Assembly (NCBI GenBank): GCA_021794175.1 | Contig: JAJYRI010000003.1 | Location: forward strand, 32,441 to 96,440 | Source: a bacterium | GTDB taxonomy: Bacteria > Vulcanimicrobiota > Vulcanimicrobiia > Vulcanimicrobiales > Vulcanimicrobiaceae | Direction: 5' to 3' | Length of the DNA: 64,000 bases | Shown here: piece by piece, positions 48,589 to 57,220 of the stretch | Numbering within the stretch: position 1 is the first letter of the stretch | How the letters are laid out: each line of letters begins with the position of its first letter | The notes under the pieces: generated by a model | What the model saw: the letters and a program-made list of their open reading frames with translations, nothing else | What the model was told of the DNA's origin: nothing | The model's database searches: none | Program-made: the position numbers and the translations under genes

Positions 48589-51535
48589 CACGGCCGACAC
48601 GACGCGCGGTCAATCGAGCTAAGAGCGCATTCTCCCGCAACTGTTCGGCGGTTGGGCTGACGAAAGAGGTTTGTAGCGATCCGATCTCGGTTTGGACGCG
48701 CTCGCGTAACCGATCGCGGAGAAAATCGTCGTCTTGGTCGGCATGCGGACTCGACGTGAGGCTCGCTCGTAAGGCGACAATTCGTGCAAGCAACGCCGTA
48801 CGCCGCGCGCTCGGTGCCATCGCTTGGATCGCCGCCTCACGTGCATCGAGCGCGTTGAGAGCAACGTCGATCTGCGAAAGCATTGCAAAGGCGCTTCGCG
48901 TGGCTTGCTGCGCGGCGCGATATGCGGCGAGCGGAGCATGCATGCGCGGATCGGCGGCAACGATGAGATGGCGCGAGAGCGTGCGTCCCTGAATCGTGAG
49001 TTTCACGGTATAGATACCCGGCACCACCGAGGCGCCGCCGGAATAGCCGCGGTTCCAACGCGGAGCACGTTTCCACGGAACCGGGGGATCCTCGCTGAGA
49101 TCCCAAATCACACGGTGGATGCCTGCGCCGTTCGCGAGATCGTCGAGATGGCGGATCGCTCGTCCCTGCGCGTCGTCGATCTCGATCGTCGGAGCTTTCG
49201 CGCTCGCTGTGGACTGATAATAGGAAAAGATCGCCCCGTACGGCGCCGAGGCACCATCGGCGCGCGTATTCCACCAGGAAACGTCGTTCAGCAGATAGGC
49301 TTTGCGCGGGGGAAAGAACGCGACCCCGCGACGCGCCGCACGCGCGAAACCCTGCAGTGCGGCGGCATCGTCGAGAACGTAGAGTCCACGGCCATGCGTT
49401 GCGACGAGAAGATCGTTGCGATCCGGCTGAACGACGATCGCACGCACCGACACCGCCGGCATCGCATCGTTGATGCGCCTCCAGTGCGCGCCGCGGTCCC
49501 ACGACGCTTCGATGCCGCGCTCCATACCAAGATAGAGCAGCCCGGAGGCACGTGGGTCCACCGTGATACACCGCGCAGATTCGAGCGGCAATCCGCGATC
49601 GATGCGGGTCCAGTGAGCGCCGTAATCGGTAGTCCGAAAAACGTACGGACGCGCATCGCCGAGCATATGGGCGTCTTCGATCGCATACGCCCACCCGGCT
49701 TTCCGCGGCGAAAGCGCGATCGAGGCGAAGCGCCCGAAACGAACGGCGCCTTTCGGCGTGACGTTCGACCAGTGCTTGCCACCATCGCGCGTGAGTTGGA
49801 TCAGCCCGTCATCGGTGCCGATCCAGATCGCCCCGCGCCGCAGCGACGAAGGCACGATCGTCAGGATCGTGTCGCTGGTCTCCGCGCCGGTACCGTCGAG
49901 TGTGAGCCCGCCGGTCATTCGCTCGTGCGCGAGATCGTGGAGCGTAAGATCGGGGCTCTTCACCTGCCAATGCATGCCGCGATCGGTCGTGGCGAAGAGC
50001 ACGTTTCCGGCGGTGTAGAGCCGATGCGGATCGAAGGGATCGAACGCCAACGGCGTCTCCCAATTAAAGCGGTACCGTAACTCGGCGGGCGGAACGACAT
50101 TTTGATCGCGAACGTACGGCGAGAGATCGCGCGTCTCGCCAGTGGCGAGATCGACCGATTGCAGCGTCGTGTCGTAGTTGCCGCCGGCCGAGGTCGTCCA
50201 CACAAGATTCGGGTCGCTCGGGTCCGGATAGGCGGCCGTGCCGTCGCCGCCGCCGACGCTGCGCCACGCGCTTGAGGAAAAGCCGCTCGGGTCGGGCATC
50301 GCGACGTGCGCGCAATAGATCCCGTTATCTTGGAGCGGCACGCAGGCACGGTAATTCCAGCCGTTTCCGACGCCGACACGATAGAGTTGCGAGATCGGCA
50401 GGGTCTTACGCCAGAGCCAGCGCTTCCCGCGATCGTTGCTCATTGCCAGCCCGCCGTCGTCGGCTTCGAGAATGCGCACGCCGTCGGAGGATATCCACAT
50501 ATCGTGATGGTCGCCGTGGGTTCCGTGCCCGGTAATATGCCAATGCAGCCCACCGTCGTTGCTCTCGGTCAGATGGACCGAAGCCGACCAAAGATGGTTT
50601 TCATTCTGTGGATCGACCGTCAGATGCGAGAAATAAAACGGGCGCTCGTCGATCGTCGAATCGTTACTGACATTCTTCCAATGCGCACCGCCGTCGCTGG
50701 AACGCCAGAGCAACCCCGAGCGCGATTGCAAGAGTGCATAGATGCGCGCCGGATTCGAGGGTGCAAATGCGACGGCGATGCGTCCCAACGGCCCGCGCGG
50801 AAGGCCCGGAGCCTGCACGCGCTGCCATGTGGCACCGCCGTCGACCGAACGATAGAGCCCATCGAGCGGTCCGCCGCTCTGAAGGCTCCAGCCCGTTCGG
50901 CGCATCGTCCACGCGCCGGCGAGAATCTCACGGGGATTCTTGGGGTTCATCGCCATATCCGAGATGCCGGTGCGCCCGTCGAGAAAGAACGTGTGCCGCC
51001 AGGTTGCACCGTTATTTTCCGTGACGTAGATCCCGCGATCGTTCGAAGCTGCAAACGGATTACCGAGCACGCCGACGACGACGTGCGCGGGGTTCGTGGG
51101 ATCGACGAGAATCGTCGAGATCGAACTCTGCGGCAGCGCGAGCGAACGTACCCAGCTCGCACCGGCGTTGGTGCTGCGATAGAGTCCGTCTCCTAGAATA
51201 ACGTCGTTGCGCGGATTAGCTTCACCCGTGCCGACCCAAATCGTCGCCGCGTTTGCAGGATCGATCGCCACGGCACCGATCGCGCTGACCGGTTCGCGAT
51301 CGAAGATCGGTCGGAAGTGCAAGCCTCCGTCGTCGCTGCGCCAGAGGCCGCCGCCCGCGCTGCCGAGCAAGACCAGCATGGGATCGACGTTGCTCCCCGC
51401 GACGCTGCTTGCGCGCCCGCCGGAGATCGCCGGGCCGACCGACCGCCAGGGAATCGATCCCAACGTCGACGCCTCTCTCCCGGCGCCTGCGAGCGCGACG
51501 AGCAGGGTCGAGAGCAACACGAACGATCTCTTCAT
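48521..51535 (-). CDS. Secreted BNR/VPS10-type beta-propeller protein
   Basis: 1004 residues with a signal peptide (KRSFVLLSTLLVALAGAG). It contains about ten or more Asp-box/BNR units, for example WRSDDGGLHFRPI, YRSTNAGASWVRS, VTENNGATWRHT, YRSVDGGATWQRV and WRSSDGGAHWKNV. These form two propellers like those in VPS10/sortilin-type bacterial proteins often labelled glycosyl hydrolase. The last 250 residues (PVPWKRAPRWNRGYSGGASVV onwards) are the usual C-terminal beta and helical extension of this family. No glycosidase residues are evident. Role probably binding or processing extracellular polymer. Confidence 0.85.
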   Translation of the reverse strand: MKRSFVLLSTLLVALAGAGREASTLGSIPWRSVGPAISGGRASSVAGSNVDPMLVLLGSAGGGLWRSDDGGLHFRPIFDREPVSAIGAVAIDPANAATIWVGTGEANPRNDVILGDGLYRSTNAGASWVRSLALPQSSISTILVDPTNPAHVVVGVLGNPFAASNDRGIYVTENNGATWRHTFFLDGRTGISDMAMNPKNPREILAGAWTMRRTGWSLQSGGPLDGLYRSVDGGATWQRVQAPGLPRGPLGRIAVAFAPSNPARIYALLQSRSGLLWRSSDGGAHWKNVSNDSTIDERPFYFSHLTVDPQNENHLWSASVHLTESNDGGLHWHITGHGTHGDHHDMWISSDGVRILEADDGGLAMSNDRGKRWLWRKTLPISQLYRVGVGNGWNYRACVPLQDNGIYCAHVAMPDPSGFSSSAWRSVGGGDGTAAYPDPSDPNLVWTTSAGGNYDTTLQSVDLATGETRDLSPYVRDQNVVPPAELRYRFNWETPLAFDPFDPHRLYTAGNVLFATTDRGMHWQVKSPDLTLHDLAHERMTGGLTLDGTGAETSDTILTIVPSSLRRGAIWIGTDDGLIQLTRDGGKHWSNVTPKGAVRFGRFASIALSPRKAGWAYAIEDAHMLGDARPYVFRTTDYGAHWTRIDRGLPLESARCITVDPRASGLLYLGMERGIEASWDRGAHWRRINDAMPAVSVRAIVVQPDRNDLLVATHGRGLYVLDDAAALQGFARAARRGVAFFPPRKAYLLNDVSWWNTRADGASAPYGAIFSYYQSTASAKAPTIEIDDAQGRAIRHLDDLANGAGIHRVIWDLSEDPPVPWKRAPRWNRGYSGGASVVPGIYTVKLTIQGRTLSRHLIVAADPRMHAPLAAYRAAQQATRSAFAMLSQIDVALNALDAREAAIQAMAPSARRTALLARIVALRASLTSSPHADQDDDFLRDRLRERVQTEIGSLQTSFVSPTAEQLRENALLARLTARRVGRVKAWLAGAGSPAARGRERSSER

Positions 51536-51617
51536 TCTTTTTCGCTTGGCGATCCGATTGCGAAAACCATCCGTTCTGCGGGGGGAAGCCCTCGTATGCG
51601 GAACTTATCGGGTCGCC

Positions 51618-52637
51618 ATGAGTTGCGAATGCCGACGCCCGATCGAACCGACGCTCAGCCAACGCACGGTCTTGCTCCTGCGGACCGAAAACGACCACCT
51701 TCGCGCAAAGATCGCCGACGCGCTTCCTCATGCCGTTCCCGAACGTTCCTGGATGCGCATCACCGATTCCGAAGAAGGATTGCGCGCACAGATTCTCGCG
51801 CTCGCCGAAAGCGTTACGGCGATCGAATCGGAGAGCCTGCATGCATTGTTGTTAGGCCACAACGAGGAGCTCAGCCTCGACCGTGCGTTCGAGAGCATTC
51901 CGTTCTCGGTCTTACATCGTCGGGTGAAATATGCTTGGCTCGAGCGAGCGATCTCCACCAGTGCGTTCTCCACGCATTTTCAACCGATCTTTCATGCCGC
52001 CGAACCAACGCGCATCTTTGCACGGGAAGCGCTCTTGCGGATCGCCGATCCGCAGATGCCGATCGACCGCATTTTTTCCGTCGCGCAAGAGATGCGGCTC
52101 GCACCCGCGCTCGACCGCATCGCGCGCGAAGGAGCGATCGACGCATTTGCATCGGCGCATTTCGACGGTAAGCTCTTCATGAATTTCCTCCCCTCGTCGA
52201 TCTACGACCCGGTCGCCTGCCTGGCGACAACCTTTGCCGCTTTAGATCGCAACGGAATCGCCTACGACCGCGTGGTGATGGAGGTTGTCGAGAGCGAGCG
52301 CATCGCCGATATCGAACATCTTCGGCGCGTGCTCGATTTCTATCGCGAACGCGGCGTCGCCGTCGCGCTCGACGATCTCGGTTCCGGTTTTTCATCCCTG
52401 ACGATGCTCGGGCTTCTGCGCCCCGACTACGTAAAACTCGATATCGAACTCATCTCGGAGATTCATCTCGATCCATTCAAAGCAACGCTCGCGCACCGAT
52501 TGATCGAAATGGCGAAGGAACTCGACCTCTCGATTATTGCCGAGGGAATCGAGACGGCCGAAGAACTAGCGTGGGTCGCCGAGCGCGGCGTCGATTTCGT
52601 CCAAGGTTTTTACCTCGCCCGGCCGGCGGCCGCATAA
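51618..52637 (+). CDS. EAL-domain (cyclic-di-GMP phosphodiesterase-like) protein
   Basis: 339 residues from ATG 51618. The first 100 residues are an uncharacterised helical region with ARRTVLLLRTENDH-like TVLLLRTENDHLRAKIAD. The EAL domain follows, with HFQPIFHA, the motif EALLRIAD, FMNFLPSSIYDP, VVMEVVESERIAD, the metal/catalytic loop LDDLGSGFSSLTML, YVKLDIELI, IIAEGIETAEEL and VQGFYLARP. The key acidic residues and the lysine are kept, so hydrolysis of c-di-GMP is plausible. No GGDEF or PAS domain is seen. It is divergent from the propeller gene. Confidence 0.88.
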   Translation: MSCECRRPIEPTLSQRTVLLLRTENDHLRAKIADALPHAVPERSWMRITDSEEGLRAQILALAESVTAIESESLHALLLGHNEELSLDRAFESIPFSVLHRRVKYAWLERAISTSAFSTHFQPIFHAAEPTRIFAREALLRIADPQMPIDRIFSVAQEMRLAPALDRIAREGAIDAFASAHFDGKLFMNFLPSSIYDPVACLATTFAALDRNGIAYDRVVMEVVESERIADIEHLRRVLDFYRERGVAVALDDLGSGFSSLTMLGLLRPDYVKLDIELISEIHLDPFKATLAHRLIEMAKELDLSIIAEGIETAEELAWVAERGVDFVQGFYLARPAAA

Positions 52638-52639
52638 GA

Positions 52640-52677
52640 ACGGAACACCCCGAGCCGTATCCGGCGAGCGGGGTGCT
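52640..52677 (-). terminator. Terminator downstream of tRNA-Ser(CGA)
   Basis: On the minus strand CACCCCG (52669-52675) and CGGGGTG (52646-52652) form a 7-bp stem with a 16-nt loop followed by TTCCGTTCTT, ending the tadA-tRNA-Ser transcript. Confidence 0.7.
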
Positions 52678-52689
52678 CCATGTTGAACG

Positions 52690-52780
52690 TGGCGGAGAGG
52701 GAGAGATTCGAACTCTCGAGACGCTCATCACGTCTGCCCGCTTTCGAGGCGGGTGCCTTCAACCACTCGACCACCTCTCC
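52690..52780 (-). tRNA. tRNA-Ser(CGA)
   Basis: 91 nt with a long variable arm. GGAGAGG pairs with CCTCTCC, the anticodon loop CTCGAAA gives CGA, and CCA is encoded. It lies 28 nt downstream of tadA on the same strand. Confidence 0.95.
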
Positions 52781-52808
52781 GTATTGCGGTGCGGTTGCGC
52801 CGCCCGTA

Positions 52809-53276
52809 CTACCCCGACGCGCCGCGATTCCCTTCCCGGCGAGCGCGAAAGAATGCCACGAGTTGCGCGGAGGCCTCTTCCTCCATTAGCCCGACGAGTA
52901 CCTCGGGGCGATGATTGGTCTTCGGCGAACGAAGAATTTCGAACGTCCCACCGTCGGCACCACCTTTGGGATCGCTCGCTGCGTAGACGACGCGCCCGAC
53001 GCGCGCCGCGACGATCGCGCCGGCGCACATAACGCAGGGCTCCTTCGTGCAATAGAGCGTCGCGTCGTGCAGACGCCAACGCCCGAGAACGCGCGACGCT
53101 TCGACGATCGCCAACAGCTCCGCGTGAGCGGTTGCGTCATTTGTCGCCTCTTTGCGGTTCCATCGTTCGATCGTGAGGTCCCCGACGCAGAGGACGGCAC
53201 CGACCGGAACGTCGCCCTCACGTTCGGCGAACGAGGCGAGTTCGATCGCTCGCTGCATGTACTCGCGGTCGGTCAT
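52809..53276 (-). CDS. tadA: tRNA-specific adenosine deaminase
   Basis: 155 residues. The zinc deaminase motifs are AHAELLAIVEAS (with the proton-shuttling Glu) and CTKEPCVMCAGAIVAARVG, typical of TadA. It converts A34 to inosine in tRNA-Arg(ACG), allowing CGU/CGC/CGA decoding. tRNA-Arg(CCG) ends 9 nt upstream and tRNA-Ser(CGA) starts 28 nt downstream, so the gene lies between tRNAs and may share their transcript. The substrate tRNA-Arg(ACG) lies 0.6 kb upstream in the same cluster. Confidence 0.93.
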   Translation of the reverse strand: MTDREYMQRAIELASFAEREGDVPVGAVLCVGDLTIERWNRKEATNDATAHAELLAIVEASRVLGRWRLHDATLYCTKEPCVMCAGAIVAARVGRVVYAASDPKGGADGGTFEILRSPKTNHRPEVLVGLMEEEASAQLVAFFRARREGNRGASG

Positions 53277-53285
53277 GAAGATTCT

Positions 53286-53359
<74 letters not shown>

Positions 53360-53372
53360 AGGCGCGTCGTCC

Positions 53373-53606
53373 CTACCCGGCCTCCGGCGGTACGCCGGGG
53401 CTGGGAATATGTTTGAAAAGATCGAGTTTATGATCGACGAGGCCACGATAGAATTTGCGCACGCAATCGGGATGTCCGAAGAAATAGGTGCGCGCATAAG
53501 CGAGATCGTCGCCGGAGCTGTCCGGGACGTAATGCGAGAGTTCGATCTCTTCCATCTGCGAGCGATCGACGGGATGAGGACAGAAGTCGCATGGAATCGT
53601 TGACAT
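53373..53606 (-). CDS. Small Cys/His-containing protein between tRNA genes
   Basis: 77 residues. The N-terminus has CDFCPHPVDRSQ and later GHPDCVRKFYRG, a possible CxxC...H...C zinc site. The middle is acidic (EEIELSHYVPDSSGDDLAYA). No hydrophobic segment or signal is seen. It is located between tRNA-Arg(CCG) and tRNA-Met with no other gene nearby. Codon pattern agrees with neighbouring genes, but the frame is short and no homologue is recalled. Confidence 0.6.
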   Translation of the reverse strand: MSTIPCDFCPHPVDRSQMEEIELSHYVPDSSGDDLAYARTYFFGHPDCVRKFYRGLVDHKLDLFKHIPSPGVPPEAG

Positions 53607-53669
53607 CGCCTGATCTCCCCTATGACACGAAGGCGCGGCCGCCGCGAGGGCGACCGCTCCCCGTTAAAT

Positions 53670-53741
53670 TGACTCGGGGGTGATTTGAACACCCGACCAA
53701 GGGCTTATGAGTCCCCTGCTCTACCGCTGAGCTACCGAGCC
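53670..53741 (-). tRNA. tRNA-Met(CAT)
   Basis: 72 nt. GGCTCGG pairs with CCGAGTC (one G-T), the anticodon loop CTCATAA gives CAT, and CCA is not encoded. It has elongator-type features (a paired acceptor first base pair), so it is elongator Met or, less likely, Ile2 with lysidine. Confidence 0.9.
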
Positions 53742-53774
53742 GTGATCGGTTCATAACCGGAGATACGACAACGT

Positions 53775-53803
53775 ACTCTACCAGCCCCCCGCCCGAGGTT
53801 CAA
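53775..53803 (-). promoter_or_regulatory. Sigma-70 promoter for tRNA-Met
   Basis: On the minus strand the -35 is TTGAAC (53798-53803) and the -10 is TAGAGT (53775-53780), separated by 17 bp, with the tRNA 5' end 34 nt downstream. Confidence 0.6.
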
Positions 53804-53848
53804 GGGGGAAGGTCGAGAACGAGCGATCGCAGTGCCGCACAGTACCGG

Positions 53849-53884
53849 CAACGAAGGCGAGCACGCATGTGCTCGCCTTCGTTG
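53849..53884. terminator. 16-bp perfect hairpin downstream of tRNA-Arg(ACG)
   Basis: CAACGAAGGCGAGCAC (53849-53864) and its exact complement (53869-53884) enclose a 4-nt loop, 7 nt from the tRNA 3' end. There is no U-run, so it might act as a processing or pausing hairpin rather than a canonical terminator. Confidence 0.6.
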
Positions 53885-53891
53885 ATTGATC

Positions 53892-53965
53892 TGCGGTCGG
53901 AGGGACTCGAACCCCCAACCTACAAGTTCGTAGCCTGTTGCTCTATCCAATTGAGCTACGACCGC
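53892..53965 (-). tRNA. tRNA-Arg(ACG)
   Basis: 74 nt. GCGGTCG pairs with CGACCGC, the anticodon loop CTACGAA gives ACG, the substrate of TadA, and CCA is not encoded. Confidence 0.95.
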
Positions 53966-54040
53966 ATATCGCCGCCTGAGACGACCGCCCATGATACGCG
54001 GCCGGCTTTTCCTATCCCTGCTCTCTTCGGGGAGCGGATT

Positions 54041-54130
54041 CGGAGAGAGAGGGATTCGAACCCTCGATACGACTTGACATCGTATAACGGTTTAGCAAAC
54101 CGCCGCCTTCAGCCGCTCGGCCATCTCTCC
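54041..54130 (-). tRNA. tRNA-Ser(GCT)
   Basis: 90 nt with a long variable arm. GGAGAGA pairs with TCTCTCC, the anticodon loop TTGCTAA gives GCT, and CCA is not encoded. Confidence 0.95.
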
Positions 54131-54145
54131 ATCGCGGCGCCGCAG

Positions 54146-54154
54146 ACTATACCA
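54146..54154 (-). promoter_or_regulatory. Extended -10 promoter for tRNA-Ser(GCT)
   Basis: Minus strand TGG followed by TATAGT (54146-54151), an extended -10, 15 nt before the tRNA 5' end; the -35 is weak. Confidence 0.5.
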
Positions 54155-54191
54155 CGACCGCGCACCGCTCACCTATCTCTTTGGCAGAAAC

Positions 54192-54764
54192 TCACTCGCG
54201 GGGCGCGCTCGCCTCTTCGAGCGGTGGTTCTTCGACGAACTCTGCCTCGATCGGAGCTGTCGCCGCAGCGTGCGCAGCCGGCGCGGTGGCAGGGCGTGGG
54301 CGAAGCGCGTAGAGGATTGCATCGACGCCGAGCGGGCGGCCGAGCGGTAGCAGCAAGCAGAGTGCGCTGAGGACGATCGAAAAGCCGTCGATCCCGGTCC
54401 AGGCGGCGACAGAACCGAGCCCGCCCTTCGAAGCGAGGTAGTTCAGGCCGAGGATGATTCCGACTCCGCCGGCAAAGCGGGTAAATATCCCGAGTGCGAG
54501 GGCGCACCCCACCAAAACCTCACCCGAGCGGACGAGTTCGGCGAAGAGCCGCTCGTGCGGCACGACAATCCCTACCAAGAAGCCGTGATAGGCTCCGGAG
54601 GTGTGCGCCACCGCCTGCGCGAGATAGGTCGCCATCAGCCCGGTCGGCGGCAAGAACGTGGCGGGATGGAGAAACTTCTCGATCCCATAGGCGAGCCAAA
54701 AGAACCCGGCATAGAGCCGGAACGCGGTGAGTACCACCGCGTAATGACGGTTACTCGGTAACAC
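54192..54764 (-). CDS. DoxX family membrane protein
   Basis: About 190 residues from GTG 54764; a TTG at 54785 is possible. Four membrane segments and the DoxX landmarks AFRLYAGFFWLAYGIEKF (first helix), LVRSGEVLVGCALALGIFTR, FAGGVGIILGLNYLAS and FSIVLSALCLLLPLGR are present. The last 45 residues are a Pro/Ala/Glu-rich cytoplasmic or periplasmic tail. DoxX proteins are linked to thiosulfate:quinone oxidoreductase or to membrane redox and oxidative-stress complexes. It overlaps the DUF1292 gene slightly. Confidence 0.85.
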   Translation of the reverse strand: MLPSNRHYAVVLTAFRLYAGFFWLAYGIEKFLHPATFLPPTGLMATYLAQAVAHTSGAYHGFLVGIVVPHERLFAELVRSGEVLVGCALALGIFTRFAGGVGIILGLNYLASKGGLGSVAAWTGIDGFSIVLSALCLLLPLGRPLGVDAILYALRPRPATAPAAHAAATAPIEAEFVEEPPLEEASAPRE

Positions 54765-55053
54765 CTTCGTCGGATTCCTCGGCAAAGAGCAAAAACTCGT
54801 CGAGGATCTCCTGCGCGAGCTCGTCGTCTTCGAGGAGGTTGCCGACGCTGTCGGTCACGATGAACTCGGCTTCTTCCTCACCCTCACCCTCGTCGCTGCC
54901 ATGAACGAGCACCGCATAGGTCTCGCCGCTCTCCTCGTCGGCAAGCGTACCGACGACTTCGAATTCCAGCGAGCGCCCGTCGTCGGTCTCGATGGTGAGA
55001 AGTTCCTTCAGTTCGAGGGGTTTGCTCGGGGCGGGGCTGTTATGGTCGGACAT
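54751..55053 (-). CDS. DUF1292 family protein
   Basis: 100 residues, very acidic. The DUF1292 pattern LTIETDDGRSLEFEVVGTL, then ETYAVLVHGSDE, FIVTDSVGNLLEDDELAQEI is evident. In Firmicutes such proteins (YrzB) are encoded next to ruvX (yrrK), as here with mltG between. The function is unknown, possibly a small RNA- or protein-binding factor. The start follows AGGAG (in the revcomp of CTCCT). Confidence 0.85.
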   Translation of the reverse strand: MSDHNSPAPSKPLELKELLTIETDDGRSLEFEVVGTLADEESGETYAVLVHGSDEGEGEEEAEFIVTDSVGNLLEDDELAQEILDEFLLFAEESDEGVTE

Positions 55054-55061
55054 AACCTCTC

Positions 55062-56045
55062 CTATCGTTCGTAGCGGGCGATATTCGCCGTCTGCTCGGC
55101 GAGCGTTGCGGCGAAAACGTGACTCCCGTCCCCCTTCGCGACATAATAAAGAAAATCAGTCTTGGCCGGGTGGAAAGCGGCCTCGATCGAGGCGCGCCCC
55201 GGGTTGGCGATCGGCCCGGGCGGTACCCCCGAGTGCAAGTACGTATTATAGGGCGAGCGCACGCGAAGATCGGCATAGGTCAGCGAGCTGCGATGATGCG
55301 GCAACGCGTATTCGACCGTTGCATCGATCTGTAACGGCATCCCCAACCGTAAGCGATTGTAGATGACGCTTGCGATCAACGGACGGTCGCGATCGATCTT
55401 CGCTTCGCGCTCGATCATCGAGGCGATTGTTATCGCACCGACGAGCGAGACGTGCAATCGCTTCGCACGCTCGAGCGCGTCGGCGAGAAGCTCTTGGCGG
55501 AAACGTGCGAGCATCTGCGCTTCGATCTCTTCAGGCGTCGCAGCGATCGGAATCAAGTAGGTGTCCGGGAAAAGAAACCCTTCGAGCCCGGTGATGCGCA
55601 CGCCGTCGATAACGGCGGTATCGTGTTTGAAGGCGCGTTCCAACGTCGTCGCGTCGCCGAGCCCATGTCGAGCGAGCCGTTGTGCGATCTGACGATCCGT
55701 GAAGCCTTCGGGAATCGTCACCCGAATCGAGTTGCGTCCACCGGCGAGCAAGCGATCGAGTAGTGCCGCGGTATCGAGGTGCGCCTGAAAGCGATAGCGC
55801 CCGGCGCGAATCTCCGCGCTCGTACCCCGGACCCGCGCGAGCGCTCGCAGCAGCCAAGGATGGCGCGTGACGCCGGAGCGAACCAGCGATGCGACGATGC
55901 TATCGAAATCGCTCCCGGGTGCGATAAGCACGGTGGTGTTTCGCAACGGCAAGCCCCGATCGCCCAGTAACCCGTACGCCCCATAGGCGACCAAACACGA
56001 CAGAGCGATCGCTACGAGCGAAAAGAGAACGGAGCGAAAACGCAT
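55062..56045 (-). CDS. mltG: Endolytic murein transglycosylase MltG
   Basis: 327 residues with an N-terminal membrane anchor (about 5-28). The LysM-like region has DFDSIVASLVRSGV, and the YceG domain has RVTIPEGFTDRQIAQRLARHG, FPDTYLIP, the catalytic Glu in IASMIEREAK, LRLGMPLQIDATVEYAL and RVRSPYNTYLHSGVPPGPI. It cleaves nascent glycan strands and sets their length. It is one base from the ruvX stop and in the DUF1292-mltG-ruvX order. Confidence 0.94.
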   Translation of the reverse strand: MRFRSVLFSLVAIALSCLVAYGAYGLLGDRGLPLRNTTVLIAPGSDFDSIVASLVRSGVTRHPWLLRALARVRGTSAEIRAGRYRFQAHLDTAALLDRLLAGGRNSIRVTIPEGFTDRQIAQRLARHGLGDATTLERAFKHDTAVIDGVRITGLEGFLFPDTYLIPIAATPEEIEAQMLARFRQELLADALERAKRLHVSLVGAITIASMIEREAKIDRDRPLIASVIYNRLRLGMPLQIDATVEYALPHHRSSLTYADLRVRSPYNTYLHSGVPPGPIANPGRASIEAAFHPAKTDFLYYVAKGDGSHVFAATLAEQTANIARYER

Positions 56046-56477
56046 CTACGTCGAGTGCTCCCGCTCTCGGCGGCGGCGTGCTTGATAGCTCTCCAGGATG
56101 AGGACCGCCGCAAATGCATCGACGCTCCGCTTCCGCCGCTCGCGCGAAAGGTCGGCCGCGATCAGTGCCTTATTCGCCTGCGCGCTGGTCATCCGTTCGT
56201 CGACGCGATGAATCGGCACGGAGATCGCCCGTTGAAGTTGCGCGACGAAGGCATCGATCTTCTCGGCGGCGAGTTTGCGGCTACCATCGAGCGCGATGGG
56301 ATCGCCGATGACGAGATCGCGAACGCCGTGTTCCTCGACCAGCGCACGAATACGCTCGATATCGGCGCGCAGGTTCGTGCGCTCGATCGTCGGCAACGGG
56401 AACGCAAACGTCTCCGAGGGATCCCCGAGGGCAACGCCGATACGCTTGCTACCGACGTCGAGTGCGAGTGCGCTCAT
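56046..56477 (-). CDS. ruvX: Putative Holliday junction resolvase / 16S rRNA-processing RuvX (YqgF)
   Basis: 143 residues. RNase H-like motifs: ALALDVGSKRIGVALGDP, VIGDPIALDGSR, HRVDERMTSAQA and RKRSVDAFAAVLILESY. YqgF-type proteins act in 16S 5' maturation and may resolve junctions. The ATG overlaps the recO stop (ATGA), and the gene abuts mltG. Confidence 0.93.
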   Translation of the reverse strand: MSALALDVGSKRIGVALGDPSETFAFPLPTIERTNLRADIERIRALVEEHGVRDLVIGDPIALDGSRKLAAEKIDAFVAQLQRAISVPIHRVDERMTSAQANKALIAADLSRERRKRSVDAFAAVLILESYQARRRREREHST

Positions 56478-57220
56478 AGCGAGCCGAATGCATATCCCGG
56501 AAGCGCACTGACGCGCAGCGGGCGCGCGCAGTAATGGGCGATCAATGCCTCGATCGCCGCGGCAGCCTGCGGGCGCGCCTCAACTGCGGCTCCGGCGCCG
56601 CGTTCTCGCCCCAGCGCGGCGAAATTGATCCGATCTTCGGGATCGAGCGCGATTTCTTCGCGGTGCGGACGGCGGCATTTCGAGTCGAGCATCCCGCCTT
56701 CGCTGGCATCGAGCCAACTGCGGTCCTCGAGCGGATCGCCGCAGAGGCAACAGCGATCCGCCGGCGGCATCGAGCCGAGGAGATCGAGAAGTCGGAGCGA
56801 GAAACGGGCGATGAAACGATGCGGGTGTTCGCTTTTCGCGATCGCCTCGATCGTTGCATCGAGCAGAGCGAAGATCTCCGGCACCGGCTCTCCGGGCTCG
56901 CATAAGACGTCGACGCGTTCGAGCGCGAGCGAGGCAACGGCAAGACGTTCGGGCTCGACCAGAGCGGCCCAACGCCGCGAGCGTTCCTCGACCGAAACGA
57001 CGACGTCGAGCGAGCGCCCTCGATGTAACATCATCTCCACCCGCCCGGCCGGCTCCAACCGCCCACCGATCCGGCTCTTCGGGCGACGCGCCCCTTTTGC
57101 AACCGCATCGAGTTTTCCGTGTTCGCGCGTCAGAAAGCGAACGATGCGATCGGCCTCGCCGAGCGCACGCGCGCCGAGCACGATTCCTTCGGCCTGGTAA
57201 CTCCGTTCCTCGCCGCTCAT
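56474..57220 (-). CDS. recO: DNA repair protein RecO
   Basis: 248 residues from ATG 57220, overlapping the cdd stop. The OB fold has YQAEGIVLGARALGEADRI, VRFLTREHGKLDAVAKGARR, and EPAGRVEMMLHRGRSLDVV. The C-terminal zinc site reads CCLCGDPLED...SKCRRPH instead of a regular four-Cys set but still has four cysteines. RecO with RecR loads RecA on SSB-coated DNA. The order phoH-ybeY-dgkA-cdd-recO is that of Firmicutes with era absent. Confidence 0.92.
   Translation of the reverse strand: MSGEERSYQAEGIVLGARALGEADRIVRFLTREHGKLDAVAKGARRPKSRIGGRLEPAGRVEMMLHRGRSLDVVVSVEERSRRWAALVEPERLAVASLALERVDVLCEPGEPVPEIFALLDATIEAIAKSEHPHRFIARFSLRLLDLLGSMPPADRCCLCGDPLEDRSWLDASEGGMLDSKCRRPHREEIALDPEDRINFAALGRERGAGAAVEARPQAAAAIEALIAHYCARPLRVSALPGYAFGSL

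Noticed and set aside
53849..53884. Perfect 16-bp inverted repeat as an insertion-sequence end or attachment site
   Set aside because: No transposase, no target duplication and no second copy. Its position after tRNA-Arg fits a transcript-end hairpin.
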